A stretch of DNA of 64,000 bases from Clostridiales bacterium (GTDB lineage Bacteria > Bacillota > Clostridia > Oscillospirales > UBA644): contig JAEEJO010000074.1 in NCBI GenBank assembly GCA_016281915.1, positions 1 to 64,000 of the forward strand, written 5' to 3'. Below, in pieces: positions 1 to 6,459 of this stretch. Made by a program: the position numbers and the translations under genes. Numbering within the stretch: position 1 is the stretch's first letter; each line of letters opens with the position of its first letter. A model generated the notes under the pieces. The model was not told where the DNA came from and did no database searches. It saw nothing but the letters and a program-made list of their open reading frames with translations.

Positions 1-25
1 CGAATCCCTCTTCCTGCGCCAATAC

Positions 26-54
26 AAAAGAGACAGTTTTCTGTCTCTTTTTTT
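26..54. terminator. Bidirectional intrinsic terminator-like hairpin, repeat copy 1
   Basis: The stem AAAAGAGACAG / CTGTCTCTTTT with a TTTT loop is followed by a T-tract. The reverse strand also ends in Ts, so it could stop transcription both ways. It directly follows the tRNA-like CCA end. Confidence 0.6.
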
Positions 55-194
55 GTTATTCGGGATTCGAACCCGAGAGGGTTTCGGCGAAAGCAAACAA
101 TTCAGAGAATAGTTTGCCGCCGAAGACCCGAAGAGCCTGCTCTGAGGGGACAGTATGCGCAGCATACGGCGAATCCCTCTTCCTGCGCCAATAC

Positions 195-223
195 AAAAGA
201 GACAGTTTTCTGTCTCTTTTTTT
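195..223. terminator. Bidirectional intrinsic terminator-like hairpin, repeat copy 2
   Basis: This is the exact second copy of the hairpin at 26-54, 169 bp downstream. Confidence 0.6.
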
Positions 224-384
224 GTTATTCGGGATTCGAACCCGAGAGGGTTTCGGCGAAAGCAAACAATTCAGAGAATAGTTTGCCGCCGAAGACCCGA
301 AGAGCCTGCCCTGAGGGGACAGTATGCGCAGCATACGGCGAATCCCTCTTCCTGCGCCAATCAAGGCGGGCAGAATACAAATGC

Positions 385-413
385 TTGATTTTTCGCTGTT
401 TATATGCTATAAT
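385..413 (+). promoter_or_regulatory. Sigma-A type promoter
   Basis: TTGATT at 385-390 and a perfect TATAAT at 408-413 are spaced by 17 bp. The site lies just after the repeat array and upstream of the membrane protein at 453. Confidence 0.7.
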
Positions 414-452
414 CAGAATATAAGACATATCCGCAGAAGGAGGTGCAGAAAA

Positions 453-1694
453 ATGCCATATTATCCTTATTTTCCGAAAGATAACGAGTCAAATAAAGAC
501 TCACAGGACAGTGAGCTTTTCAGCGAAGTATCATCCGACGAAAAGGAAGCCGAAGACGGCAAGCGTGCAGAGCAGGAAAAGGAGCATATTTCGCTCGATG
601 AATATTTATCACGTAAACACATATTTTTCGCAGACATGATAATTGATCTACTTATCGTTGCATTTTTCCTTGCCATCCTCTGCGTGTTTGGCTGGGCAAC
701 GCTGTCAACTATCGGAGAAAGCGTAGATGGAGGAGTTATTCTTTTCGGCCTCTTTTTTTTCTTTGCACTGATCGTCGGCGCATTGTATGTTGTTTACAAA
801 ATCGGTTCCCTGATAGCAAAGCATGTGCGGGGATATATGGCAGTCAAAAACGACTACGTGAAAAATGCACCCGCAGAAGAGCTCGCTTTGCAAAAAAAGA
901 GAGCAAAAAAGCGCGCGATCACGTTCGTTTCAGTTTCAGGCGTGCTTCTTTTTATCCTGATTGCCGCTTTCTCTGTAAAGCCTTTGATGACGGCAATACA
1001 ATACAACAAAGCAGAAAAGCTTATCGAGAAAGAAGAATACAGTCAGGCGATCAATCTTCTTTCATCTATCAAGGATACGGGCTATAAGGATACAGAAGCC
1101 CTTTTGCAACTTTGCGATGCACACAAACTGTATGATGCGGGCAACATTCTCGATGCATATTATTCTCTTAACCGGACACAATTCAAATATCAGTCGGAAT
1201 CTCAGCAGGCAAAAATCGAATCGTTTCGTGAAATACTCAAAAAAGATTATGAACCCATTGCCGATGCCAATAGAGCACAAGTAGAGAAATGGAACCGTGA
1301 ATATTTAAATAAAATCAAAAACGGAGTCCCATTTGTGGGAATGCCAGACGAATATATAAATGACACTTCTCTGGGCGAAGGAACCTATGACGGAGAAGAA
1401 CGATACCTTAACAAGAACGGTAAATTAAAAAAGGCATGGCGTTATAAGTTCTATAATAACGGTAAATGCGTGTTTATTGCCTTGTGTGACGGCGGTTATG
1501 TGGTTGAAGTGAGAGATTACAGGGTCTCAGAATCGTCTTCATACGTTCCCAAAAACAACTCAGGCAGCAGATACGATAACAGCCCGAGCGTGGAAGGGTT
1601 CTCGAACCCTGAAGATTTTTACGACTGGTACTATGACGACTTTTTCGATTACGAAGAGGCGGAGGACTATTATTACAGCCACGGCGGGTGGTAA
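453..1694 (+). CDS. Hypothetical multi-pass membrane protein with TPR-like segment
   Basis: The function is not recognised. The start is ATG 453 because AGAAGGAGG lies just upstream; earlier in-frame codons run into the repeat. The 413-residue product has an acidic Ser/Glu-rich N-terminus, two hydrophobic segments at roughly residues 60-85 and 93-118, and a third after a lysine-rich linker at about 155-175. After that comes a helical stretch rich in KAEKLIEKEEYSQAINLL-like text, which resembles a tetratricopeptide unit. The C-terminus is very rich in Tyr, Asp and Glu (DWYYDDFFDYEE). It has its own promoter and terminator, so it is monocistronic. The segment after the third membrane span resembles that of the DUF6273 protein at 60156. 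Confidence 0.8.
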   Translation: MPYYPYFPKDNESNKDSQDSELFSEVSSDEKEAEDGKRAEQEKEHISLDEYLSRKHIFFADMIIDLLIVAFFLAILCVFGWATLSTIGESVDGGVILFGLFFFFALIVGALYVVYKIGSLIAKHVRGYMAVKNDYVKNAPAEELALQKKRAKKRAITFVSVSGVLLFILIAAFSVKPLMTAIQYNKAEKLIEKEEYSQAINLLSSIKDTGYKDTEALLQLCDAHKLYDAGNILDAYYSLNRTQFKYQSESQQAKIESFREILKKDYEPIADANRAQVEKWNREYLNKIKNGVPFVGMPDEYINDTSLGEGTYDGEERYLNKNGKLKKAWRYKFYNNGKCVFIALCDGGYVVEVRDYRVSESSSYVPKNNSGSRYDNSPSVEGFSNPEDFYDWYYDDFFDYEEAEDYYYSHGGW

Positions 1695-1726
1695 ACCCGT
1701 CAATTATGCCGAGTTAATTCAGCAAC

Positions 1727-1757
1727 AAAAAAGACAGTCATATGACTGTCTTTTTCT
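1727..1757. terminator. Intrinsic terminator
   Basis: AAAAAGACAGTCATATGACTGTCTTTTT is a palindromic hairpin with A/T tails. It can serve the membrane protein gene on plus and the convergent methyltransferase gene on minus. Confidence 0.8.
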
Positions 1758-1775
1758 GTTTTTCATGATCTCTGC

Positions 1776-2621
1776 TCACAGCAGCTTTTTCAGTTCCTTC
1801 ACGTAAGTCGCGTCCGCGCCGCAACAGCCGCCTACGTACGAAACATATTCAAGGGCGGGCGCAACGTCTTTTGCGAACTGTTCCGCGGTATATGCTGCCG
1901 AGGAAGAGCCGTCAGCGCTTAGTATCGGTTTGCCGGCATTCGGTTTGAAAACGATGGGAAGAGTTGTTTTTTCGGAAAATTCTTTGATTATAGGCAGGGC
2001 AAGGTCGGGGCCGAGCGAACAGTTGAGTCCGACAGCGTCGATACCGAGCGGGACAAGGGTGTCTATCGTATCCTGAACGGAGTTGCCGAACATTGTTTTG
2101 CCGGATTTCTCAAAAGTCATGGTGCAGAATACAGGAACACCGAATCTTTTTGCAACAGTGGCGGCAATGCGCATCATGGCAAGGTCCATAAAAGTCTGGA
2201 CCATTATCATTTCACATCCCGCTTTCATGCCTGAAGATATCATCTCCTCATAGATCGAGAAGCATTCATCCTCTTCAAGATCGCCGTAGGGTTCAAGGAT
2301 CTGAGTAAGAGGGCCAACCGCCATGCAAAGCTTTGCGGAAGAGCCGCGAAGGACATCTTTTGCGATATTCACACCTGCAGTGATAACGTCGTCGGGAGAA
2401 TACGGCGAAGAATATTTTACCGCAGGTCCGTTTGCGCCGAACGTATTGGCAAGGATTATTTCGCTGCCCGCTTCAAGATATTTTTCCGTAAGCTCCTTTA
2501 CAAATTCGGGATGTTCGATGTTATATTTCCATACCGGCTCCTTTTTGGCGCCGTGCGCTTCGGCGATAGCCCACAGGGTCGTGCCTACCGCGCCGTCAAG
2601 AAGAGTTATCTTTTTATCCAT
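1776..2621 (-). CDS. Homocysteine S-methyltransferase family protein
   Basis: The 281-residue TIM-barrel protein belongs to the Hcy-binding family (MetH N-terminal module, BHMT, MmuM), which moves a methyl group onto homocysteine. The three zinc cysteines are visible: C201 in GLNCS and C266-C267 in GGCCG. The N-terminus LLDGAVGTTL is also typical. ATG 2621 is chosen because AAAGGAGG precedes it; an upstream in-frame ATG at 2675 overlaps the promoter. It is a stand-alone domain without the cobalamin or folate modules of MetH, so the methyl donor cannot be read from sequence. It is transcribed alone, divergently from gpx. Confidence 0.9.
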   Translation of the reverse strand: MDKKITLLDGAVGTTLWAIAEAHGAKKEPVWKYNIEHPEFVKELTEKYLEAGSEIILANTFGANGPAVKYSSPYSPDDVITAGVNIAKDVLRGSSAKLCMAVGPLTQILEPYGDLEEDECFSIYEEMISSGMKAGCEMIMVQTFMDLAMMRIAATVAKRFGVPVFCTMTFEKSGKTMFGNSVQDTIDTLVPLGIDAVGLNCSLGPDLALPIIKEFSEKTTLPIVFKPNAGKPILSADGSSSAAYTAEQFAKDVAPALEYVSYVGGCCGADATYVKELKKLL

Positions 2622-2642
2622 AATACGCCTCCTTTTTTTTAG

Positions 2643-2671
2643 ACTATACCACATTTTCAGGATTTTTTCAA
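2643..2671 (-). promoter_or_regulatory. Promoter of the homocysteine methyltransferase gene
   Basis: On the minus strand, TTGAAA (2666-2671) and TATAGT (2643-2648) are separated by 17 bp, about 22 bp from the start codon. Confidence 0.7.
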
Positions 2672-2731
2672 GCATTTTCGTTTTATGCTACTATTTTATC
2701 GTTTTTTCACAATTTCGTACCACATCTGCCG

Positions 2732-2760
2732 TTGACAAAACCGAAATAATACGCTAAAAT
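2732..2760 (+). promoter_or_regulatory. Promoter of the gpx-ohrR operon
   Basis: TTGACA (2732-2737) and TAAAAT (2755-2760) are separated by 17 bp. Transcription would start near 2767, inside the inverted repeat that follows. Confidence 0.75.
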
Positions 2761-2769
2761 AAATTGAAC

Positions 2770-2782
2770 TCAATTAAATTGA
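2770..2782. promoter_or_regulatory. Probable OhrR operator
   Basis: TCAATTAAATTGA is a perfect 13-bp palindrome placed at about +4 to +16 of the gpx transcript, with further ATTG/CAAT half-sites around it. It closely resembles the AATT-core inverted repeat bound by Bacillus OhrR. The cognate regulator is encoded by the second gene of this operon. Confidence 0.7.
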
Positions 2783-2806
2783 AACAAATTAAACGGAGGC
2801 ATAAAT

Positions 2807-3349
2807 ATGAATCTTTACGATTTTACGGTAAAAACAAGAAAAGGCGAGGATCATCCCCTTTCACAGTATAAAGGAAAAGTCGTTCTTGTAGTCAACACGG
2901 CAACCGGATGCGGTTTTACCCCGCAATACGAGGAGCTTCAGAAAATATACGAAGAATACAAAGACAGAGGCTTCGAGATCCTTGATTTTCCGTGCAACCA
3001 GTTCGGCGAGCAGGCTCCCGGCGACAATGAAGAGATACACACGTTCTGCAAAGGCCGTTTCGGAATAACTTTTCCCCAGTTCGCAAAAATCGACGTCAAC
3101 GGCGAAAACGCAATTCCTCTTTACAAATGGCTTACCGAAAACTCGAAATTCGAAGGCTTCGGCAAATCTCCTATGAGCCTTATTCTTTCGGGCGTAGTTA
3201 AGAAAAACGACAAAGACTATAAAAACAACGGCAACATCAAGTGGAATTTCACAAAATTCGTTATAGACCGCGACGGAAACATCGCAGCCCGTCTTGAACC
3301 GACCGACATGAAAACACTCACCGCCAAGATAGAAGAGTGCCTCGGCTGA
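2807..3349 (+). CDS. gpx: Glutathione peroxidase-family thiol peroxidase
   Basis: The 180-residue protein has the complete GPx-fold signature: peroxidatic Cys35 in TATGCGFTPQY, FPCNQFG with Gln65, and WNFTKF near residue 146 supplying the Trp-Asn pair. Bacterial members of this kind reduce hydrogen and organic peroxides, usually with thioredoxin rather than glutathione; that preference is family knowledge. The residue is Cys, not selenocysteine. The ribosome site ACGGAGGC sits ahead of ATG 2807. The gene is followed one base later by ohrR, and the promoter carries an OhrR-like palindrome, so peroxide induction is expected. Confidence 0.93.
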   Translation: MNLYDFTVKTRKGEDHPLSQYKGKVVLVVNTATGCGFTPQYEELQKIYEEYKDRGFEILDFPCNQFGEQAPGDNEEIHTFCKGRFGITFPQFAKIDVNGENAIPLYKWLTENSKFEGFGKSPMSLILSGVVKKNDKDYKNNGNIKWNFTKFVIDRDGNIAARLEPTDMKTLTAKIEECLG

Positions 3350-3350
3350 G

Positions 3351-3794
3351 ATGGATACCGAAAAGAAATACGACGCGCTGAAGATTGAAAACCAGATCTG
3401 TTTTCCGCTTTATGCGGCGTCGAGAGAAATAATAAAAAAATACAGACCGTTTCTTGACGAAATCGACCTGACCTATACGCAGTATATAACCATGATGGTG
3501 CTGTGGCAGGAAAAGTGCGTGTCGGTAAAATCACTCGGAGAAAAGCTGTTTCTTGATTCGGGAACGCTTTCGCCCGTGCTGAAAAGTCTTGAATCGAAAA
3601 AGCTGATCTTAAAATCAAGAGATGACAGCGATGAGCGATCGGTCAACGTTTCTTTGACGGAAACGGGCGAAAAGCTTAAGGACAAAGCTTTGCAGATCCC
3701 GCTGAAAATGGCGGAATGCGCACCGATAGACGGAGAAGACGCCGCGCAGCTCTATAAACTGCTTTACAAGATTCTCGGAGCAGCAAGAAACTGA
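3351..3794 (+). CDS. ohrR: MarR-family organic-peroxide sensing repressor OhrR
   Basis: The 147-residue winged-helix protein closely matches B. subtilis OhrR in layout: NQICFPLYAASRE at the N-terminus with the redox-sensing Cys17, the YRPFL and TYTQY tyrosine motifs, the DNA-recognition segment FLDSGTLSPVLK, and the wing SRDDSDERSV. Oxidation of the lone N-terminal Cys releases one-Cys OhrR proteins from DNA. A second Cys (CVSVK) lies in mid-protein. It starts one base after the gpx stop, so the genes are probably translationally coupled. OhrR normally sits beside ohr; here gpx takes that place. Confidence 0.9.
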   Translation: MDTEKKYDALKIENQICFPLYAASREIIKKYRPFLDEIDLTYTQYITMMVLWQEKCVSVKSLGEKLFLDSGTLSPVLKSLESKKLILKSRDDSDERSVNVSLTETGEKLKDKALQIPLKMAECAPIDGEDAAQLYKLLYKILGAARN

Positions 3795-3798
3795 AACT

Positions 3799-3837
3799 TA
3801 AAGAGGAAATTCCTTAGCTGGATTTCCTCTTTTTTTT
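3799..3837 (+). terminator. Intrinsic terminator of gpx-ohrR
   Basis: An AAAGAGGAAAT...ATTTCCTCTTT hairpin is followed by a run of eight Ts. Confidence 0.85.
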
Positions 3838-3856
3838 AAAAGTCCTTCTTTTTTGC

Positions 3857-3885
3857 TTGACTGCTTTGATTTTTTATGATATTAT
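3857..3885 (+). promoter_or_regulatory. Promoter of the araM operon
   Basis: TTGACT (3857-3862), a 17-bp spacer and TATTAT (3880-3885) lie 33 bp before the chosen start of araM. Confidence 0.7.
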
Positions 3886-3918
3886 TTGTTAAAGATCAGA
3901 TTTAATAAAGGAAAAGCA

Positions 3919-5253
3919 ATGACGATTGACGGAATAAAGCCACACGGCTGCGCCTGCGGCAAAGATCATAACTGCGATGTTTTTCAGGTCGTGACGGGGA
4001 AAGGAGCATTGTCCCTTCTGCCCGAAAAAATAAAGCTTCTCGGAGGCAAAAAACCGTTTATTATAGCAGATAAAAACACGTTTGCCGCCTGCGGCGCCGC
4101 TGCGGTAAAAATACTTGAAAATGCCGGAATACCGTATTCGCTTTACGTTTATCCATCGGGAGACGTCAAACCTGACGAAAAAGCCGTCGGGGCTGCTGTC
4201 ATGCACTTTGACGGAACGTGTGACACGATAATCGGAACAGGCTCGGGCGTTATAAACGATATCTCAAAGATACTTGCCTGCATATCGGGCAGGAAATATA
4301 TCATAGCGGCAACCGCGCCTTCAATGGACGGCTACGCTTCGGCAACGTCCTCAATGGACAGAGACGGATTGAAAATATCGATCGCGTCAAAATGTCCCGA
4401 TATAATCATAGGAGATACGGACATACTGAAAAATGCGCCTGAAAGATCTCTTATTTCGGGACTCGGAGACGTGCTGGCAAAATATATAAGCATAGCTGAA
4501 TGGCGTATATCCAACCTTATAAACGGCGAATACTACTGCGAGCAGATAGCCTCACTCGTCCGCAATTCCGTAAAGCTCTGCGTAGAAAACGCCGACGGTC
4601 TGAAACGCAGAGACGATGCGGCGATAGAGGCCGTTTTCAGAGGACTTGTTTACTCGGGAGCAGCGATGAGCTTTGCAGGCTGTTCACGTCCGGCTTCAGG
4701 CAACGAGCATTATTTTTCGCATATATGGGATATGCGCGCTCTTGAATTCGGAGACAGCTCTTCCACTCACGGCATACAGTGCGCAATAGGCACTCTGATA
4801 TGCGCAAAGCTGTATCAGAAGCTCTGCGAGGTAAAGCCCGACAAAGAAAAAGCACTGCAAGCCGCAAAAAGCTTTGATCTTGCAGCACATCAGAAAGAGC
4901 TTTCGCGGTTTCTGGGCAAAGGCGCGATAGCAATGATCGAGCTTGAAAAAACAGAAAACAAATATTCCCTCGAAGAGCACGCAAAAAGAACGGAAGCTAT
5001 AATTTCGCATTTTGACGAGATCAAAAATATTATCCGCGAAGAAATACCTTCTGCCGAAGAGATAGAAAGTCTTCTTGACCGCGTATCATGCTCGAAATCG
5101 CCGGCGGAAATAGGCGTAGACCCCGCAATTGTTTCCGAAACCTTTGCAGCTACAAAAGATATACGAAATAAATATATTCTTTCAAAACTTGTTTTCGATC
5201 TCGGTCTGACAGATGAATTCTGCAAATACCTTGACGAAATATACGGGAGGTAA
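3919..5253 (+). CDS. araM: sn-Glycerol-1-phosphate dehydrogenase (AraM/EgsA-like)
   Basis: The 444-residue protein belongs to the iron-containing alcohol dehydrogenase superfamily, AraM branch, which reduces dihydroxyacetone phosphate to sn-glycerol-1-phosphate with NAD(P)H and a divalent metal. Visible landmarks are the nucleotide-binding GTGSGVINDI, the AATAPSMDGYAS active-site loop, and metal-ligand regions GLGDVLAKY and NEHYFSHIW. A short Cys/His-rich N-terminal extension (GCACGKDHNC) precedes the fold. ATG 3919 is preferred over 3886 because AAAGGA sits 7 bases upstream and 3886 would fall on the transcription start. It is followed 5 bp later by a GDSL hydrolase. Confidence 0.88.
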   Translation: MTIDGIKPHGCACGKDHNCDVFQVVTGKGALSLLPEKIKLLGGKKPFIIADKNTFAACGAAAVKILENAGIPYSLYVYPSGDVKPDEKAVGAAVMHFDGTCDTIIGTGSGVINDISKILACISGRKYIIAATAPSMDGYASATSSMDRDGLKISIASKCPDIIIGDTDILKNAPERSLISGLGDVLAKYISIAEWRISNLINGEYYCEQIASLVRNSVKLCVENADGLKRRDDAAIEAVFRGLVYSGAAMSFAGCSRPASGNEHYFSHIWDMRALEFGDSSSTHGIQCAIGTLICAKLYQKLCEVKPDKEKALQAAKSFDLAAHQKELSRFLGKGAIAMIELEKTENKYSLEEHAKRTEAIISHFDEIKNIIREEIPSAEEIESLLDRVSCSKSPAEIGVDPAIVSETFAATKDIRNKYILSKLVFDLGLTDEFCKYLDEIYGR

Positions 5254-5258
5254 CAAAA

Positions 5259-5984
5259 ATGATAAAACTTGATAACGGCGGAACGGTGCTTTTCACAGGC
5301 GACTCAATAACACACGGCGGCAGAGGACTTTGCATGGACGGTAATCATATTCTCGGCCACGGCTATCAGGAGATAGTATGCGGACGCATTGCCCTTGACA
5401 ACCTTGAAAAGATGCCGAAATTTATGAATAAGGGCGTTTCGGGCAGATCGATGAGGGAAAACTGCGAGCAGTGGGAAACCGATGTGCTGCCATACCGTCC
5501 GGTTCTTATCAGCCTTCTTGCGGGCATAAACGACACCGCAAAGGCGCTCGACGAAGATACCGACGCTTTTGTTAAAAGATTTATTTCATACGTCGATTCC
5601 ATACTCAAAAGGACCTTCGATGCTCTGCCGGACGTGAAGTTTTTTGTCTGCGAGCCGTTTTATCTCGATGCGAAGAACAGAGACGATCAGTATAAATACT
5701 TTCCTCACCCCGTCTGCGAAAGCGACTTTGTTTTCGGCAACAAGAACCATGACGAAAAAACGGTAGCAAAATACAGAGAAAAGCTTTCTGCGATCTCCTC
5801 CCCTCTTTGTGCGAAAGCAAAGGAGTACGGCGCATTTTTCGTTCCGTTTCAGGATCTTTTCGATAAAATGTCTCAAACCGTTCACCCGTCATACCTTGTC
5901 TGGGACAACATCCATCCTACATTCGTCGGTCACAGGCTGATGGCGGAAAGATGGATCGAAACTGCGGAAAAAGCTTTGGGATAA
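5259..5984 (+). CDS. SGNH/GDSL-family hydrolase
   Basis: The 241-residue protein carries the SGNH blocks in order: block I FTGDSITHG with the nucleophilic Ser, block II Gly in the NKGVSGRS region, block III AGINDT, and block V DNIHPTFVGH with the catalytic Asp-His. These enzymes hydrolyse esters, commonly acyl or acetyl groups on lipids or carbohydrates; the substrate is unknown. There is no signal peptide, so it is probably cytoplasmic. GGGAGG precedes ATG 5259. Co-transcription with araM hints at a lipid or glycerophosphate link, but that is inference. Confidence 0.87.
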   Translation: MIKLDNGGTVLFTGDSITHGGRGLCMDGNHILGHGYQEIVCGRIALDNLEKMPKFMNKGVSGRSMRENCEQWETDVLPYRPVLISLLAGINDTAKALDEDTDAFVKRFISYVDSILKRTFDALPDVKFFVCEPFYLDAKNRDDQYKYFPHPVCESDFVFGNKNHDEKTVAKYREKLSAISSPLCAKAKEYGAFFVPFQDLFDKMSQTVHPSYLVWDNIHPTFVGHRLMAERWIETAEKALG

Positions 5985-5990
5985 TTGTGC

Positions 5991-6014
5991 CAACTTTTCA
6001 AAGTTGTTTCTTCT
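5991..6014 (+). terminator. Weak intrinsic terminator after the araM operon
   Basis: A short CAACTT/AAGTTG hairpin is followed by TTTCTTCT. The stem is only six or seven base pairs. Confidence 0.4.
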
Positions 6015-6018
6015 CCCC

Positions 6019-6047
6019 TTGACAATAATTAAAAATACAGATATAAT
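6019..6047 (+). promoter_or_regulatory. Consensus sigma-A promoter
   Basis: TTGACA (6019-6024), a 17-bp spacer and TATAAT (6042-6047) match the consensus exactly. It drives the small membrane protein at 6091. Confidence 0.85.
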
Positions 6048-6090
6048 TGAACTGTAATCAAACAACGACAGACATGAAAAGGAGTATGCT

Positions 6091-6357
6091 ATGATAAACG
6101 GTAAAATCGACGAGCTGCTTGTTAATTTCGGCGACAACACTAAAGCTAAGATCAAGGACGCCATAAAATCATCCGTTGAAGAAAAAGTTCAGAAAGAGCT
6201 GAAAAAACGCCGCAGAAAAATGATCCGCAATATCGTCTGCATAGGCGCGGCGGCAGTCTGCGGATACCTTATATACAAAAATTCGGACAAGATCAAAGAG
6301 TTTTTCGAAGAAAAAGCAGCTGAGCTGCCAAAGATAAGACTGACACTCGAAAAATAA
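6091..6357 (+). CDS. Small single-pass membrane protein, unknown function
   Basis: The 88-residue product is not recognised. An amphipathic charged N-terminal half with many Lys and Glu is followed by a very basic KKRRRKM cluster, one hydrophobic segment at residues 46-63, and a charged C-terminal tail. The positive cluster before the span suggests the N-terminus faces the cytoplasm. AAAAGGAG precedes the ATG. A perfect consensus promoter and a strong terminator flank it, so it is probably monocistronic and well expressed. Confidence 0.75.
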   Translation: MINGKIDELLVNFGDNTKAKIKDAIKSSVEEKVQKELKKRRRKMIRNIVCIGAAAVCGYLIYKNSDKIKEFFEEKAAELPKIRLTLEK

Positions 6358-6359
6358 TC

Positions 6360-6408
6360 AAAAAGCCCGAAGACCTGCCGTTTTTACGTCACCGTTTCCG
6401 GGCTTTTT
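6360..6408 (+). terminator. Intrinsic terminator
   Basis: AAAAAGCCCG pairs with CGGGCTTTTT around a 28-base loop, ending in a T-tract. A weak CTGACA-17-TCATAA promoter-like pair at 6409-6437 may serve the next gene. Confidence 0.6.
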
Positions 6409-6459
6409 CTGACAGTATATTTCATCCGCAATCATAAAAACACATCGGAGGTAATCTGC

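Larger units (their letters stand above)
1..360. repeat. 169-bp structured tandem repeat, two full copies plus a partial third
   Basis: Positions 1-169 and 170-338 differ at a single base (T141 versus C310), and 339-360 begins a third copy. Each unit carries, in order: a tRNA-3'-end-like string ending TTCCTGCGCCA, a short hairpin with T-tracts, a T-arm-like hairpin whose minus-strand loop TTCGAAT is canonical, a long imperfect stem (GTTTCGGCG...GCAAAC against GTTTGC...GCCGAAGAC, about 81-127 in copy 1), and a GTATGC/GCATAC hairpin. Short frames exist on both strands, but they simply follow the repeat and have no ribosome binding site, so no protein is called. No other gene is seen before 453. 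The window may open inside another copy or the 3' end of a tRNA. Confidence 0.85.

Noticed and set aside
1-24. 3' end of a real tRNA gene
   Set aside because: The string ends in CCA, but the same string recurs at 170 and 339 without a tRNA body, so a complete tRNA cannot be supported in the window.
56-428. Short proteins encoded by the 169-bp repeat
   Set aside because: The frames exist on both strands only because the repeat is open; there is no ribosome site and they end with the repeat.
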